Source: Olsenella sp. An293
Lineage (GTDB): Bacteria > Actinomycetota > Coriobacteriia > Coriobacteriales > Atopobiaceae
Assembly (NCBI RefSeq): GCF_002159495.1
Contig: NZ_NFIT01000007.1
Coordinates: forward strand, 1 to 64,000
Direction: 5' to 3'
Length of the DNA: 64,000 nt
A program made the translations under genes and the position numbers. Under the pieces are notes generated by a model that was given only the letters and a program-made list of their open reading frames with translations, was not told where the DNA came from and searched no databases. Position 1 is the first letter of the stretch. Each line of letters opens with the position of its first letter. Below are positions 23,733 to 32,170 of the stretch, in pieces.

Positions 23733-26291
23733 ATGCTTTCCCGGAGCTTTGCCGAACACGTCGCCCACCGCTACGCCGAGCGCCGCCCCCTGCTGGGCGA
23801 GAAGGACCGCGAGGTCGAGGAGCTTCTCGCCCCGCTGCCTGCCGACGAGGCGCTGCTCACCCGCTCCTTCGTGGCAACCCTGCCGCTGACGGACGTCTTC
23901 GACTCTCCGCTCGAGACGCTGCTCAGCTTCGCGCGCCACGCGCTCATGCTGCGCGCCGGGGCCGCCGCGGAGCTTCCCGAGGACGTCTTTATCCACTACG
24001 TCGCCTGCCCGCGCATCAACAACGAGCCGCTCGAGGACGTGCGCCCCGCGCTCTGGGCCGAGCTCTCGCCGCGCGTGGCGGGGCTCTCCGCCGAGCGAGC
24101 CGTCATCGAGGTCAACTACTGGTGCGCCGAGATGGCCACCTACCAGACCACCGACGGCCGCACCCTCGGCGCGCGCGGCGTGATCGCTGCGGCGGCCGGG
24201 CGCTGCGGCGAGGAGTCGACGCTGCTCGTGACCGCGCTGCGCGCCGTGGGCATCCCGGCCCGCCAGCTCTACACGCCCTGGTGGGCGCACTGCGACGACA
24301 ATCACGCCTGGGTCGAGGCCTACGCGGACGGCGCCTGGCACTACCTGGGCGCCTGCGAGCCGGAGGAGGCGCTCGACCGCGGCTGGTTCACCGCCGCCTC
24401 GGGCCGCGCCCCCATGGTGAGCACGCGGCTCTTCTCGGACTTTGGCTGCGCGCCCGAGGACGTCCTCATGCGCAGCGGCTGCGCGTACGTGGTCAACGTC
24501 ACGAGCTCCTACGCGGATTGCGCGCAGCTGACGGTGCGCGTCACGGACGCTGCCGGCACGCCCGTCGAGGGAGCGGCGGTCTCGCTCGAGGTGCTCAACA
24601 TGGCGGGCTGGCGTCCGCTCGTGACGCTTTCGACAAACGTCACCGGCAGCTGCGCGGTGACGCTCGGAAAAGGCACGGTGCGCGTGCACGCCTCTGCCGG
24701 GGAGCTCCTTGCCGAGAAGGACGTGGACCTCGCGCGGTCCTGCGAGGTCGCGCTCGAGCTCGCGCCGGCGCCCGAGCCCGGCGACTGGCGCGAGCTCGAC
24801 GTCCGGGCGCCCGAGGATCACCCCGCGCGCACGCAGGCGCTCTCCCCCGAGGCCGAGGCGCGCGGGCGCGAATGCAAGGCGGCGGCCGACAAGCTGCGCC
24901 ATGAGCGCGCTGCCGCCCTGCGTGCGCACGCGGCAGAGCTCGCCGAGCGGGCGGCTGAGCTGCGCCCGGACGATGACGGGGCGGCGGTCGCGCGCGTCCT
25001 GGACGGGGCGCTCGGCAACGCCGACGAGGTCTTCTCGTTTCTGACCGCCGGGCCCGAGCCCGAGCGCCTGGCCCTTCTTGAGACCCTGTCGGAGAAGGAC
25101 TATCTCGACCTCTCCGCCAGCGTGCTGGAGGGACACCTCCGCGCGGCCCTGGCGGCGCGCGACCCCGAGCTCGACCGCGAGGTCTGGGAGCGCTTCGTCC
25201 TGTGCCCGCGCGTGCACCTCGAGCACCTGAGCTCCTGGCGCCCGCAGCTCCCCGGAATGCTCGACGACGAGCTCCGCGCGCTGATCGCGAGCGACCCGGC
25301 GGCCGCGTGGCAGCTGCTGGCGCGGCGCCTGTCCTTCTCGCCCAAAGAGCACATGGCCAAGCTCGTGGGGACCCCCGTGGGCGCGCTGACCTCGGGCGAG
25401 GCCTCCGAGATCACGCGGCGGACGCTCTTTGTGGCCGCCTGCCGCAGCCTTGGCGTCCCCGCGCGTCTCAACCCGGCCGACCTGCGCGCCGAGGTGCTGC
25501 GGTTCGGCACGTGGGTCTGCGTGGAGGGGGCGCCCGAGGAGCAGCGGACGTTTGAGCTGCGTCTCACTCCCCCAAGCGGGCGCGCCCTCTCGTACGGCAC
25601 CGACCTCACCGTCGCGAGGCTGGGCTCCTCGATGCAGGTGAGCGGCCAGCTCCTGTACGGCTTTCACGAGCTCGACCTCTGGGGGCAGGACCCCGAGCGC
25701 CTCGAGGTGCCGGCGGGCCGGTATCGCGTCACCACAACCGTGCGCCTTCCCAACGGCAACCAGCAGGCGTGCGAGCGCGTGATCGAGGTCGCACCGGAAG
25801 CCCCGGCGCAGCTGGACCTGCGCCTTCGCAGCCCGCAGGCAAGCGAGATGCTGCAGCGCATCCCCCTGCCCGCCGCCGGCAAGCTCGCGCCCACGGACGG
25901 TCTGGCGCTTCTCGCCTTCCTGGAGCTCGCCGAGGAGCCCACGGAGCACCTGGAAAACGAGCTCGCGGACGTCGCGGACAGACTCGCCGCCGAGAAGATC
26001 GCGCTCACGCTGGTGACGCGCGAGGACGCTGCGGCGGCCGAGGCCGACCCCACGCTCGCGCGCTGCCTCGCGGCCCTGCGCGGCGCCGGCGCCTCCGTGA
26101 CGCTCGCCCGCGACGACTTCTCCGAGCAGCCGGAGCGCCTCGCGCGCCGTATGTTTGCCAACCCTGAGCTGCTGCCGCTCGCCGTGCTGCTCGACTGCCG
26201 CGGCGACGGCGCGCCGCTGGGCCTGTTCGCGCGCGGCGGGTACGCCGTGGGGACCGTCGAGCTCGCGCTGCGCCTCGCCGCCCTAGCGTAA
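23733..26291 (+). CDS. large transglutaminase-like protein with duplicated degenerate domain
   Basis: 852 residues, no signal peptide. A transglutaminase-core (papain-like) domain near 140-215 has catalytic Cys in AAAGRCGEESTLLVTALRA, His in NHAWVEAY and a following Asp/Gly-rich strand. It is followed by a beta-sandwich (YADCAQLTVRVTDAAGTPVEGAAVSLEV, ~255-340), a helical Ala/Glu/Arg region, then a second barrel of similar architecture (RTLFVAACRSLGVPARLNP, ~565-590) with no catalytic Cys, and a last beta-sandwich plus a thioredoxin-like end. Related multi-domain proteins are thought to be peptidases or crosslinkers; the substrate is unknown. Start MLSRSFAEH after AAAGGAGCC. Confidence 0.75.
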   Translation: MLSRSFAEHVAHRYAERRPLLGEKDREVEELLAPLPADEALLTRSFVATLPLTDVFDSPLETLLSFARHALMLRAGAAAELPEDVFIHYVACPRINNEPLEDVRPALWAELSPRVAGLSAERAVIEVNYWCAEMATYQTTDGRTLGARGVIAAAAGRCGEESTLLVTALRAVGIPARQLYTPWWAHCDDNHAWVEAYADGAWHYLGACEPEEALDRGWFTAASGRAPMVSTRLFSDFGCAPEDVLMRSGCAYVVNVTSSYADCAQLTVRVTDAAGTPVEGAAVSLEVLNMAGWRPLVTLSTNVTGSCAVTLGKGTVRVHASAGELLAEKDVDLARSCEVALELAPAPEPGDWRELDVRAPEDHPARTQALSPEAEARGRECKAAADKLRHERAAALRAHAAELAERAAELRPDDDGAAVARVLDGALGNADEVFSFLTAGPEPERLALLETLSEKDYLDLSASVLEGHLRAALAARDPELDREVWERFVLCPRVHLEHLSSWRPQLPGMLDDELRALIASDPAAAWQLLARRLSFSPKEHMAKLVGTPVGALTSGEASEITRRTLFVAACRSLGVPARLNPADLRAEVLRFGTWVCVEGAPEEQRTFELRLTPPSGRALSYGTDLTVARLGSSMQVSGQLLYGFHELDLWGQDPERLEVPAGRYRVTTTVRLPNGNQQACERVIEVAPEAPAQLDLRLRSPQASEMLQRIPLPAAGKLAPTDGLALLAFLELAEEPTEHLENELADVADRLAAEKIALTLVTREDAAAAEADPTLARCLAALRGAGASVTLARDDFSEQPERLARRMFANPELLPLAVLLDCRGDGAPLGLFARGGYAVGTVELALRLAALA

Positions 26292-26480
26292 GGCGTCCGG
26301 AACTCGCACGTGATCCGGGTACGTGCGGATTCCGGACGGTCTGAGAGACGAAACCGTCCGGAACTCGCACGCATCCAGAGGAGGTGCGGATTCCGGACGC
26401 TTCGAGAGACGAAACCGTCCGGAACTCGCACGCATCCAGAGGAGGTGCGGATTCCGGACGGTCTGCAAACTCGTCAATAC
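26292..26480. repeat. 61-bp tandem hairpin repeat array (about 2.7 units)
   Basis: Units start at 26323, 26384 and 26445, exactly 61 bp apart, with a partial unit before. Each has CCGGACGGTC / GACGAAACCGTCCGG arms inside GTGCGGATT / AACTCGCAC outer arms. Same period and core as the array at 16436-16726. Lies between the convergent transglutaminase-like and ricT genes. A CGAGAAGAAC motif follows at 26486. Confidence 0.9.
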
Positions 26481-26504
26481 CTGGCCGAGAAGAACCTTAC
26501 GTCC

Positions 26505-28067
26505 CTACTCGCCGCCGCCGGCACCGCCCTCGGAGCCGGCGCCGCCCTTGCCGCGGCCGCCGCGACGACGACGGCGGCGCGCCTTGGGAGCGGTCTCGTC
26601 GCCCTGCATGTGCTTGGGCGCCGGACGCTGGCCGCCCTGCTCGCCGCCCTGCTGGCCCGCGCCGGAGCCGGACGCCTGCGCCCCGCGCTTGCGGCGCGAC
26701 GGCTGCATCCCGCGCGGCTGGGTGCCCTTCTCGGCAGCGGTCTGCCCGCCCCGGTCGCCCGGGCGGCGCGTCCGCTTGACCGGCTGCGCGCCGGAGCCGG
26801 AGCCGGAACCCGCACCGGAGCCCTGCGCGCCCGCGTCCGCGGCGCCCTCGCCGGCCTGGTGGTGACGGCGACGGCGCGTCCCGGGCTGCGAGCCGGCGTC
26901 GGCCTTGGCGGACGCGGCCGGGGCGGCAGCGTTGCCGGCCCCGCCGTCGCCCGGACGGCGCTTGCGACGACGACGCGTGGGAGCCTCGTCCGCACCCGCG
27001 GCAGATAGCTCCGCGGCTCCACGGCCCTTCTCGCCCTGCGCTTCCGCCCCGCCAGAGGCGCGGCGACGCTTGCGACGCGTGTCCACGAAGAGGTCCGAGG
27101 CGTCCACCTCGGGCTCGGCGGTCACGCCCATCTTGCGGTCGAGCTCGGCCAGGGCCATCTGCACGTCCGGGGACTCCAAGCGGTCGAGCACCTCGCGCGT
27201 CACGGTGTCCGGGCGGCACGGGCAGCCCAGCTCCTCGGACTTCTTGTGCGCGGCCTCGGAGGCCGTCATGTCGGCGAGCGCCACGCGGATCTGCTTGCCG
27301 CTCTCCAGGCGCAGGACGATCTGCTCCTTGGGCGTGTCGTACTCGATGATCTTGCCCTTGCCGAGCGGCGTGTCGATCACGGCATTGCGCTTGGGCGCGC
27401 GACCCTTGAAGTCGCGGTAGGCCTCGAACTCGTAGCGCAGGCAGCACATGAGCCGTCCGCACGCGCCGGAGATCTTGGTGGAGTTGAGCGGCAGGTCCTG
27501 CTCCTTGGCCATGCGGATGGAGACCGGGTCAAAGCCCATGGCAAAGCGGCGGCAGCAGAGCTCCTGGCCGCAGTGGCCGTAGCCGCCCACGATGGCCGCC
27601 TCCTCGCGCACGCCGATCTGGCGCATGTCGATGCGCACGTGGAACTCGCGCGCGAGGTCGCGCACGAGCTGGCGAAAGTCGACGCGCTCCTCCGCGGCGA
27701 AGTAGCACACGGCCTTGTCGCCGTCGAAGAGGTACTCCACGCCCACCGGCTTCATGTCCAGGCCGGACTCCGCCACGTGGCGACGGAACGCCGGCAGGGC
27801 CTCCTCGCCGCGGCGCTCGAGCTCCTCGGCGCGGGCGAGGTCGTCGTCGGTGGCGATGCGCAGCACGTCGCGCAGCTGCGCGTGGCCGATGGTCTCGGCA
27901 AGCTCCTCGTCGATCACCTCGCGGGCGTCGCCGGTGGCCAGGCCAAACTCCTGGCCGCGCTCGGTGACGCAGATGACGTGGTCGCCCTCCTGGGCGCCGG
28001 TGCCCGCAGGGTCGAACCACAGGTCGCGGGCGGCGTAGGTAAACCTCACCGGGATGATGGCGGGCAT
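26505..28067 (-). CDS. ricT: PSP1-domain protein (RicT/YaaT) with long basic disordered tail
   Basis: 520 residues. The first ~270 are a PSP1 domain: 'GDHVICVTERGQEFGLA', conserved cysteines in GHCGQELCCRRF and ACGRLMCCLRYE, and 'GKIIEYDTPKEQ'. In Bacillus YaaT/RicT forms an Fe-S containing complex affecting RNase Y and sporulation/biofilm signalling. The last ~190 residues are disordered, rich in Arg/Lys/Gly/Ala (RRRKRRPGDGG, KARRRRRRGGRGKGG), probably nucleic-acid binding, and absent from most homologues. Starts inside holB (22-nt overlap), completing tmk-holB-ricT. Confidence 0.85.
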   Translation of the reverse strand: MPAIIPVRFTYAARDLWFDPAGTGAQEGDHVICVTERGQEFGLATGDAREVIDEELAETIGHAQLRDVLRIATDDDLARAEELERRGEEALPAFRRHVAESGLDMKPVGVEYLFDGDKAVCYFAAEERVDFRQLVRDLAREFHVRIDMRQIGVREEAAIVGGYGHCGQELCCRRFAMGFDPVSIRMAKEQDLPLNSTKISGACGRLMCCLRYEFEAYRDFKGRAPKRNAVIDTPLGKGKIIEYDTPKEQIVLRLESGKQIRVALADMTASEAAHKKSEELGCPCRPDTVTREVLDRLESPDVQMALAELDRKMGVTAEPEVDASDLFVDTRRKRRRASGGAEAQGEKGRGAAELSAAGADEAPTRRRRKRRPGDGGAGNAAAPAASAKADAGSQPGTRRRRHHQAGEGAADAGAQGSGAGSGSGSGAQPVKRTRRPGDRGGQTAAEKGTQPRGMQPSRRKRGAQASGSGAGQQGGEQGGQRPAPKHMQGDETAPKARRRRRRGGRGKGGAGSEGGAGGGE

Positions 28068-29218
28068 GCGAGTGCCTCCTTGATGCGAAGCAGCATGACC
28101 TCGACGGTCAGCTGGGGTGATACGTTGTGCGTAAGGTCGTCCGCCGCGCGCGACACGGCGTCGAGCGCGCGCAGGACGGCCGGGGTGTCGCTCGCGGCGG
28201 CGATGCGGTCCACGGTGGCTGCCGCGTCGTCGTTGACGATGTCCTCGCCCACGCCCTCGCAGCGAACGAGCGCGTCGCGCAGGAGAGACTCGGCGGCGGA
28301 CAGGGCTTCCATCATACCCGAACGCTCCCGAGCGGTGAGCTCGCGCTTGTTGGCGTCGGCCACCTGCTTGAGCGCTGTCGAGGTGAGGAAGTCCTGCGTC
28401 TCCTTGAGCGCGTCCTCCTGGGCCTGCTTGACGTCGGCCAGCGGCACCGCCACGGCGGCCACGATCTCGCGCGCGGCGAGAAGAACGTCCCAGGAGTCGT
28501 CGCGCGCGAGCGCGTCGAGCGCGCCCACCACGAGGCGACGGACCTGGCGGCGGCTCGTGGACTGGAGAAACTCAGTCGCGCGCGCCGGCGTGCCCGCGAC
28601 CGCCAGGGCGACGCGGGCCTCGGCCTCGCTCGCCGGGACCGCACGGCGGACGGCGTCCACGCCGCCCGTGGTCGAGACGGCCCGGAAGGGCACCTGCTGG
28701 CAGCGGGAGACGATGGTGGGCAGCATCGCGGCGGTCGTGCGGGCGCACAGGACAAACATCACGCCCGCGGGCGGCTCCTCAAGGGTCTTGAGCAGGGCGT
28801 TTGCGGAGGCGCCGCGGAGCAGCTCCGCGCGCTCGAGCACGTAGACCTTGGTCTTGGCGCGCGTGGGCGCGAGGCTCGCGTCGTCGATGAGCTCGCGGAC
28901 CTGGGCCACGAGGTAGCCCGTGGCGCTCCCCGGCTCGAGCCAGCGGACGTCCGGGTGGGTGCGGTGCGCCACGCGGCGGCACTCGTCGCAGGCGGCGTCG
29001 CCACCGTGGGGGCAGACGACGCACTTCGCCAGCGCCTCGGCGGCCTCGTGCTTGCCCGAGCCGGGCGCCCCCACGAAGAGGTAGGCGTGGCTGAGGCAGC
29101 CGTCGGCCAGGGCGCGGGCGAGAAAGTCGCGCACGCGCGGCTGGTCGGACAGGGCGTCGAGGGCGGCGGGGCGGGTCACGGCGCCGGCCGGTCGGTCGGG
29201 ACGGGTCACGGCGCTCAC
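28046..29218 (-). CDS. holB: DNA polymerase III delta' subunit
   Basis: 390 residues. AAA+ clamp-loader fold with GAPGSGKHEAA P-loop, zinc module CVVCPHGGDAACDEC, 'LLKTLEEPPAGVMFVL' and an SRC-like sensor (TIVSRCQQVPF). Delta' is the rigid stator of the clamp loader. Start taken as GTG 29218, which overlaps the tmk stop as GTGA; no ATG lies nearby and the next GTGs are in the same frame a few codons on. Confidence 0.9.
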   Translation of the reverse strand: MSAVTRPDRPAGAVTRPAALDALSDQPRVRDFLARALADGCLSHAYLFVGAPGSGKHEAAEALAKCVVCPHGGDAACDECRRVAHRTHPDVRWLEPGSATGYLVAQVRELIDDASLAPTRAKTKVYVLERAELLRGASANALLKTLEEPPAGVMFVLCARTTAAMLPTIVSRCQQVPFRAVSTTGGVDAVRRAVPASEAEARVALAVAGTPARATEFLQSTSRRQVRRLVVGALDALARDDSWDVLLAAREIVAAVAVPLADVKQAQEDALKETQDFLTSTALKQVADANKRELTARERSGMMEALSAAESLLRDALVRCEGVGEDIVNDDAAATVDRIAAASDTPAVLRALDAVSRAADDLTHNVSPQLTVEVMLLRIKEALACPPSSR

Positions 29219-29880
29219 CCCCGAGGGTCCCAGAGGTCCGCGCACGCGGCGAGCAGCCGCGCGGTGACCTCGTCCTTTTGTCCCGAGGCGTCGATCACGC
29301 GCACGCGCTGCGGCTCTTGGCCGGCAAGGCGCAGGTAGGCCGCGCGCACGCGCTCCTGGAACGACAGGCCCTCGGCCTCCAGCCGATCCGCCCCGCCGGC
29401 CGTGGCGCGCGCGTGGCCGACGGCGGGATCGAGGTCGAGCACGAGCGTGCGGTCCGGGACGAGCCCACAGCTGCCGAGCTCGTTGGCGGCGCGGACGAGG
29501 CCCTCGGGCAGGGCGCGGCCGCCGGCCTGGTAGGCGTAGGTGGAGTCGAAGTAGCGGTCGCACAGCACCACGGCCCCGCGCGCGAGCGCCGGCTCGATCA
29601 CCTGGCGCACGAGCTGGGCGCGGCTGGCCTCGTAGAGCAAAAGCTCGCACTCCGCCGACATCTCGGCGTTGGACGGGTCCAGAAGCAGCGCGCGGACCTT
29701 CTCGGAGATGGGGGTGCCGCCGGGCTCGCGCAGGCGCACGACCTCGCGGCCGCCTGCGGCAAGCGCCGCCTCGAGCAGCGCCGCCTGCGTCGACTTGCCG
29801 CAGCCGTCCGCCCCCTCGAGCGTGATGAAGACCCCGCGCGCGCCCATGCGCCCCCTCTCATTGTTCGCCAGCTCTTCCAT
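29215..29880 (-). CDS. tmk: thymidylate kinase
   Basis: 221 residues. P-loop FITLEGADGCGKSTQ, DR(Y/F) motif in VLCDRYFDSTYAYQ, and LREPGGTPISEKVR are all intact. dTMP to dTDP for DNA synthesis. Start ATG 29880 (MEELANNE) after GGGAGGCGC; MGARGVFIT at 29847 is a shorter option. First gene of tmk-holB-ricT, a common grouping. Confidence 0.94.
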   Translation of the reverse strand: MEELANNERGRMGARGVFITLEGADGCGKSTQAALLEAALAAGGREVVRLREPGGTPISEKVRALLLDPSNAEMSAECELLLYEASRAQLVRQVIEPALARGAVVLCDRYFDSTYAYQAGGRALPEGLVRAANELGSCGLVPDRTLVLDLDPAVGHARATAGGADRLEAEGLSFQERVRAAYLRLAGQEPQRVRVIDASGQKDEVTARLLAACADLWDPRG

Positions 29881-29940
29881 GGTAGCGCCTCCCGCGGCGC
29901 GCCACGAGAACGCCACGCAGCGGGCCGCGGGCCAAGGATT

Positions 29941-30069
29941 TTCCGTTGTAGGCAGATTTTGGGCGACCCCCTGAGTATCGGACGATTATCGCGCACGGAG
30001 TCGCAGGTAGCGGCTGTGCCCAAAGCCGGCTACTCAGGCCCCTACAAAAAAACTGCCTACAACGCGGAA
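29941..30069. repeat. 129-bp palindromic intergenic element
   Basis: Outer arms TTCCGTTGTAGGCAG (29941-29955) and CTGCCTACAACGCGGAA (30053-30069), with inner complementary blocks CCTGAGTA and TACTCAGG. MITE-like in shape. It lies between the GH2 gene and tmk, both minus-strand, and may end GH2 transcription. Confidence 0.8.
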
Positions 30070-30120
30070 TCTGGCGGCCTGAAGCCACGCCTCAGAGCCC
30101 CCTCCCGCACAAAACGCAGG

Positions 30121-31974
30121 TCAGGATTCCGGAGCGGGCTCGGGGCCGCCCACCGCGAGCTTGTTCACGCGCCGGTCGTAGGTGAGAAGCCCGTTGGTCT
30201 CCTCCTCGACGTCGCTGAGCTGCGTGTAGACGTAGCCGGCAAGGCCCGCCCCGCGCAGCGCGAGCGCCTGGTCGAGAAGACGCGTCACCTCGCGCGAGAA
30301 CGCCTCGCCGTCCTTTGCCGTGTCGTAGCCGTACGCGGTCCGCAGGCTCACGTGGTCCGGGACCGACCAGCTCACGCCGCCAAACTCGGAGATCACGAAG
30401 GCGCGCGGCCGAGCCGCGACGTCGCGCCAGACCTCGAGGGGCCGGAAGTAGTTGTGCACGCCGCGGACGTCACCGCAGCAGCGGTCGTACCAGCCGCTCG
30501 CCGCGCAGACCAGCCGCGTGGAGTCCATCGCGCGCACGTCGTCGCAGGCCGCGCGCGAGTCGAACTGGCCCCAGCCCTCGTTGAAGAGCGTCCAGCCCAC
30601 CACGCAGGGATGGCCGCCCAGCAGCGCGACCGTCCCCGCGCAGGCCTCGCGCCACTCGCGGCGATAGCCCGGGTCGTCGGCGGAGAGCCGGCGCGCGGCG
30701 CGGGTGCCCTCGTCGGTCGTGAGCCCCCAGCTCGCACGCAGCAGCGTGGGCTTGTAGCTCGTCTGCCAGGCGCCGTACGCGCCCCCGCCCGAGACCATGT
30801 CCTGCCACACGAGCATGCCCAGGCGGTCGCAGAGCGCGTAGAAGCGACGCGACTCCACCTTGACGTGCGCGCGCAGCATGTTGAAGCCCATCTCGCGGGC
30901 GGCGAGGATGTCGTGGGCGAAGGCGGCCTCGGAGGGCGCCGTCATGAGGCCGTCCGGCCAGTAGCCCTGGTCGAGCACGCCGCGCAGGAAGAGCGTCTTG
31001 CCGTTGAGGCGCACGCGCGGCACGCCGGCCTCGTCCGCGGCGACCTCGACGGTGCGAAAGCCGCAGTAGCTGCGCACGCGGTCCGCCCCAAAGGAGAGCT
31101 CGACGTCGTAGAGGTGCGGGTCGCTGGGACGCCACAGGTGCGGGTCGGGCACCGCGAGCACAAGGCGTGCCTCGTGCCCCGGGGCGGCGCGCGCCGTGGC
31201 GCAGGCAACCATGCGACCCTCGTCGAGCAGCCGGGCCTCCAGCACGCCCGCGCCCTCGACGCCCACGGTCAGGACGAGCCGGCCCTCCTCGGGGCGCGGG
31301 TCCAGGCTCAGAGAGCTCACGCGGGCCGCGGGGACGACCTCGTACCACACGTCCTGCCAGATGCCGCTCTGGGCGGTGTACCAGATGCCGCCGCGCTCCA
31401 GGCGCTGCTTGCCGCGCAGCTGCGCGCCTGCGTCGCTCGGGTCAAAGACGCAGAGGGCGAGCTGGTTGGCCCCCGCCCGCAGCGCGCTGGTCACGTCGGC
31501 GCAGAAGGGCAGGTAGCCGCCCACGTGCTCGCAGACGGGCACGCCGTTGACAAAGACCTGGCAGGCCCAGTCCACGGCCTCGAAGTGCAGCAGCAGCCGC
31601 TCGTCGGCGGAGAGCGCCGGCGCCTCGAAGGAGCGGCGGTACCAGAGCAGCTCGCTCGGCTGGAGCTGGCGCCCCACGCCGGAGAGCGGCGCCTCGGGCG
31701 AGAAGGGCACGCGGATGGGCTGCCAGCCGCCGTAGGGCGGCGTGGCGCGCCGCCACGCGGTCGCAGCGTCGTGGGCAAAGACGAACGCGCACTCCCAGGC
31801 GCCGTTCAGCGAGGTCCATGCGTCGCGCGCCAGCTGGGGGCTCGGGTGCGAGGCAGGCGGCAGGTCCTTCTCGCCCGCCGCGATCTTCTCGCCCCACGGG
31901 GTGAGCATCGTCCGCAGCGCGGTGTGCTCCGGCTTTCTGGGCTTGCTCTTGAGCACGCGCTTGATGTCCAGCAT
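30121..31974 (-). CDS. glycoside hydrolase family 2 (beta-galactosidase/glucuronidase-type)
   Basis: 617 residues, cytoplasmic. Sugar-binding jelly roll (LLWYRRSFEAP ... VFVNGVPVCEHVGGYLPF), immunoglobulin-like middle, then TIM barrel with 'LRGVLDQGYWPDGLMTAP', acid/base Glu in TLFNEGWGQ and nucleophile Glu in VISEFGG. Shorter than LacZ and like the compact GH2 enzymes of gut anaerobes. The exact substrate is not decidable. RBS GGGAGGTGAGCC; tandem 31-bp repeats sit directly upstream and probably control it. Confidence 0.9.
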   Translation of the reverse strand: MLDIKRVLKSKPRKPEHTALRTMLTPWGEKIAAGEKDLPPASHPSPQLARDAWTSLNGAWECAFVFAHDAATAWRRATPPYGGWQPIRVPFSPEAPLSGVGRQLQPSELLWYRRSFEAPALSADERLLLHFEAVDWACQVFVNGVPVCEHVGGYLPFCADVTSALRAGANQLALCVFDPSDAGAQLRGKQRLERGGIWYTAQSGIWQDVWYEVVPAARVSSLSLDPRPEEGRLVLTVGVEGAGVLEARLLDEGRMVACATARAAPGHEARLVLAVPDPHLWRPSDPHLYDVELSFGADRVRSYCGFRTVEVAADEAGVPRVRLNGKTLFLRGVLDQGYWPDGLMTAPSEAAFAHDILAAREMGFNMLRAHVKVESRRFYALCDRLGMLVWQDMVSGGGAYGAWQTSYKPTLLRASWGLTTDEGTRAARRLSADDPGYRREWREACAGTVALLGGHPCVVGWTLFNEGWGQFDSRAACDDVRAMDSTRLVCAASGWYDRCCGDVRGVHNYFRPLEVWRDVAARPRAFVISEFGGVSWSVPDHVSLRTAYGYDTAKDGEAFSREVTRLLDQALALRGAGLAGYVYTQLSDVEEETNGLLTYDRRVNKLAVGGPEPAPES

Positions 31975-32000
31975 GGCTCACCTCCCTGCACGACGCTGAC

Positions 32001-32068
32001 GTCAAGGTTGACACTGACGTCTGACGACAATGTCAAGGTTGACAATGACGTCTGACGACAATGTCAAT
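32001..32068 (-). promoter_or_regulatory. tandem 31-bp repeats upstream of GH2 gene (operator array)
   Basis: Two near-identical 31-bp units (32001-32031, 32032-32062) and the start of a third. Each contains the palindrome TGTCAAGGTTGACA-like (TGTCAA/TTGACA) and ACGTCTGACG. TTGACA also matches a -35 box on the minus strand, but no good -10 follows at 17 nt. 27 bp separate the array from the GH2 start codon. A dimeric sugar-responsive repressor or activator is likely. Confidence 0.65.
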
Positions 32069-32170
32069 GATACGTAAAACGGGGACACCGCGCCGGGAGC
32101 CCCGGCCGACCCCCCGGATGCGCCGGCCGAGAAGGACGCGGGGCCGAGAAGAGCCTCGACCCCGCGCCCG

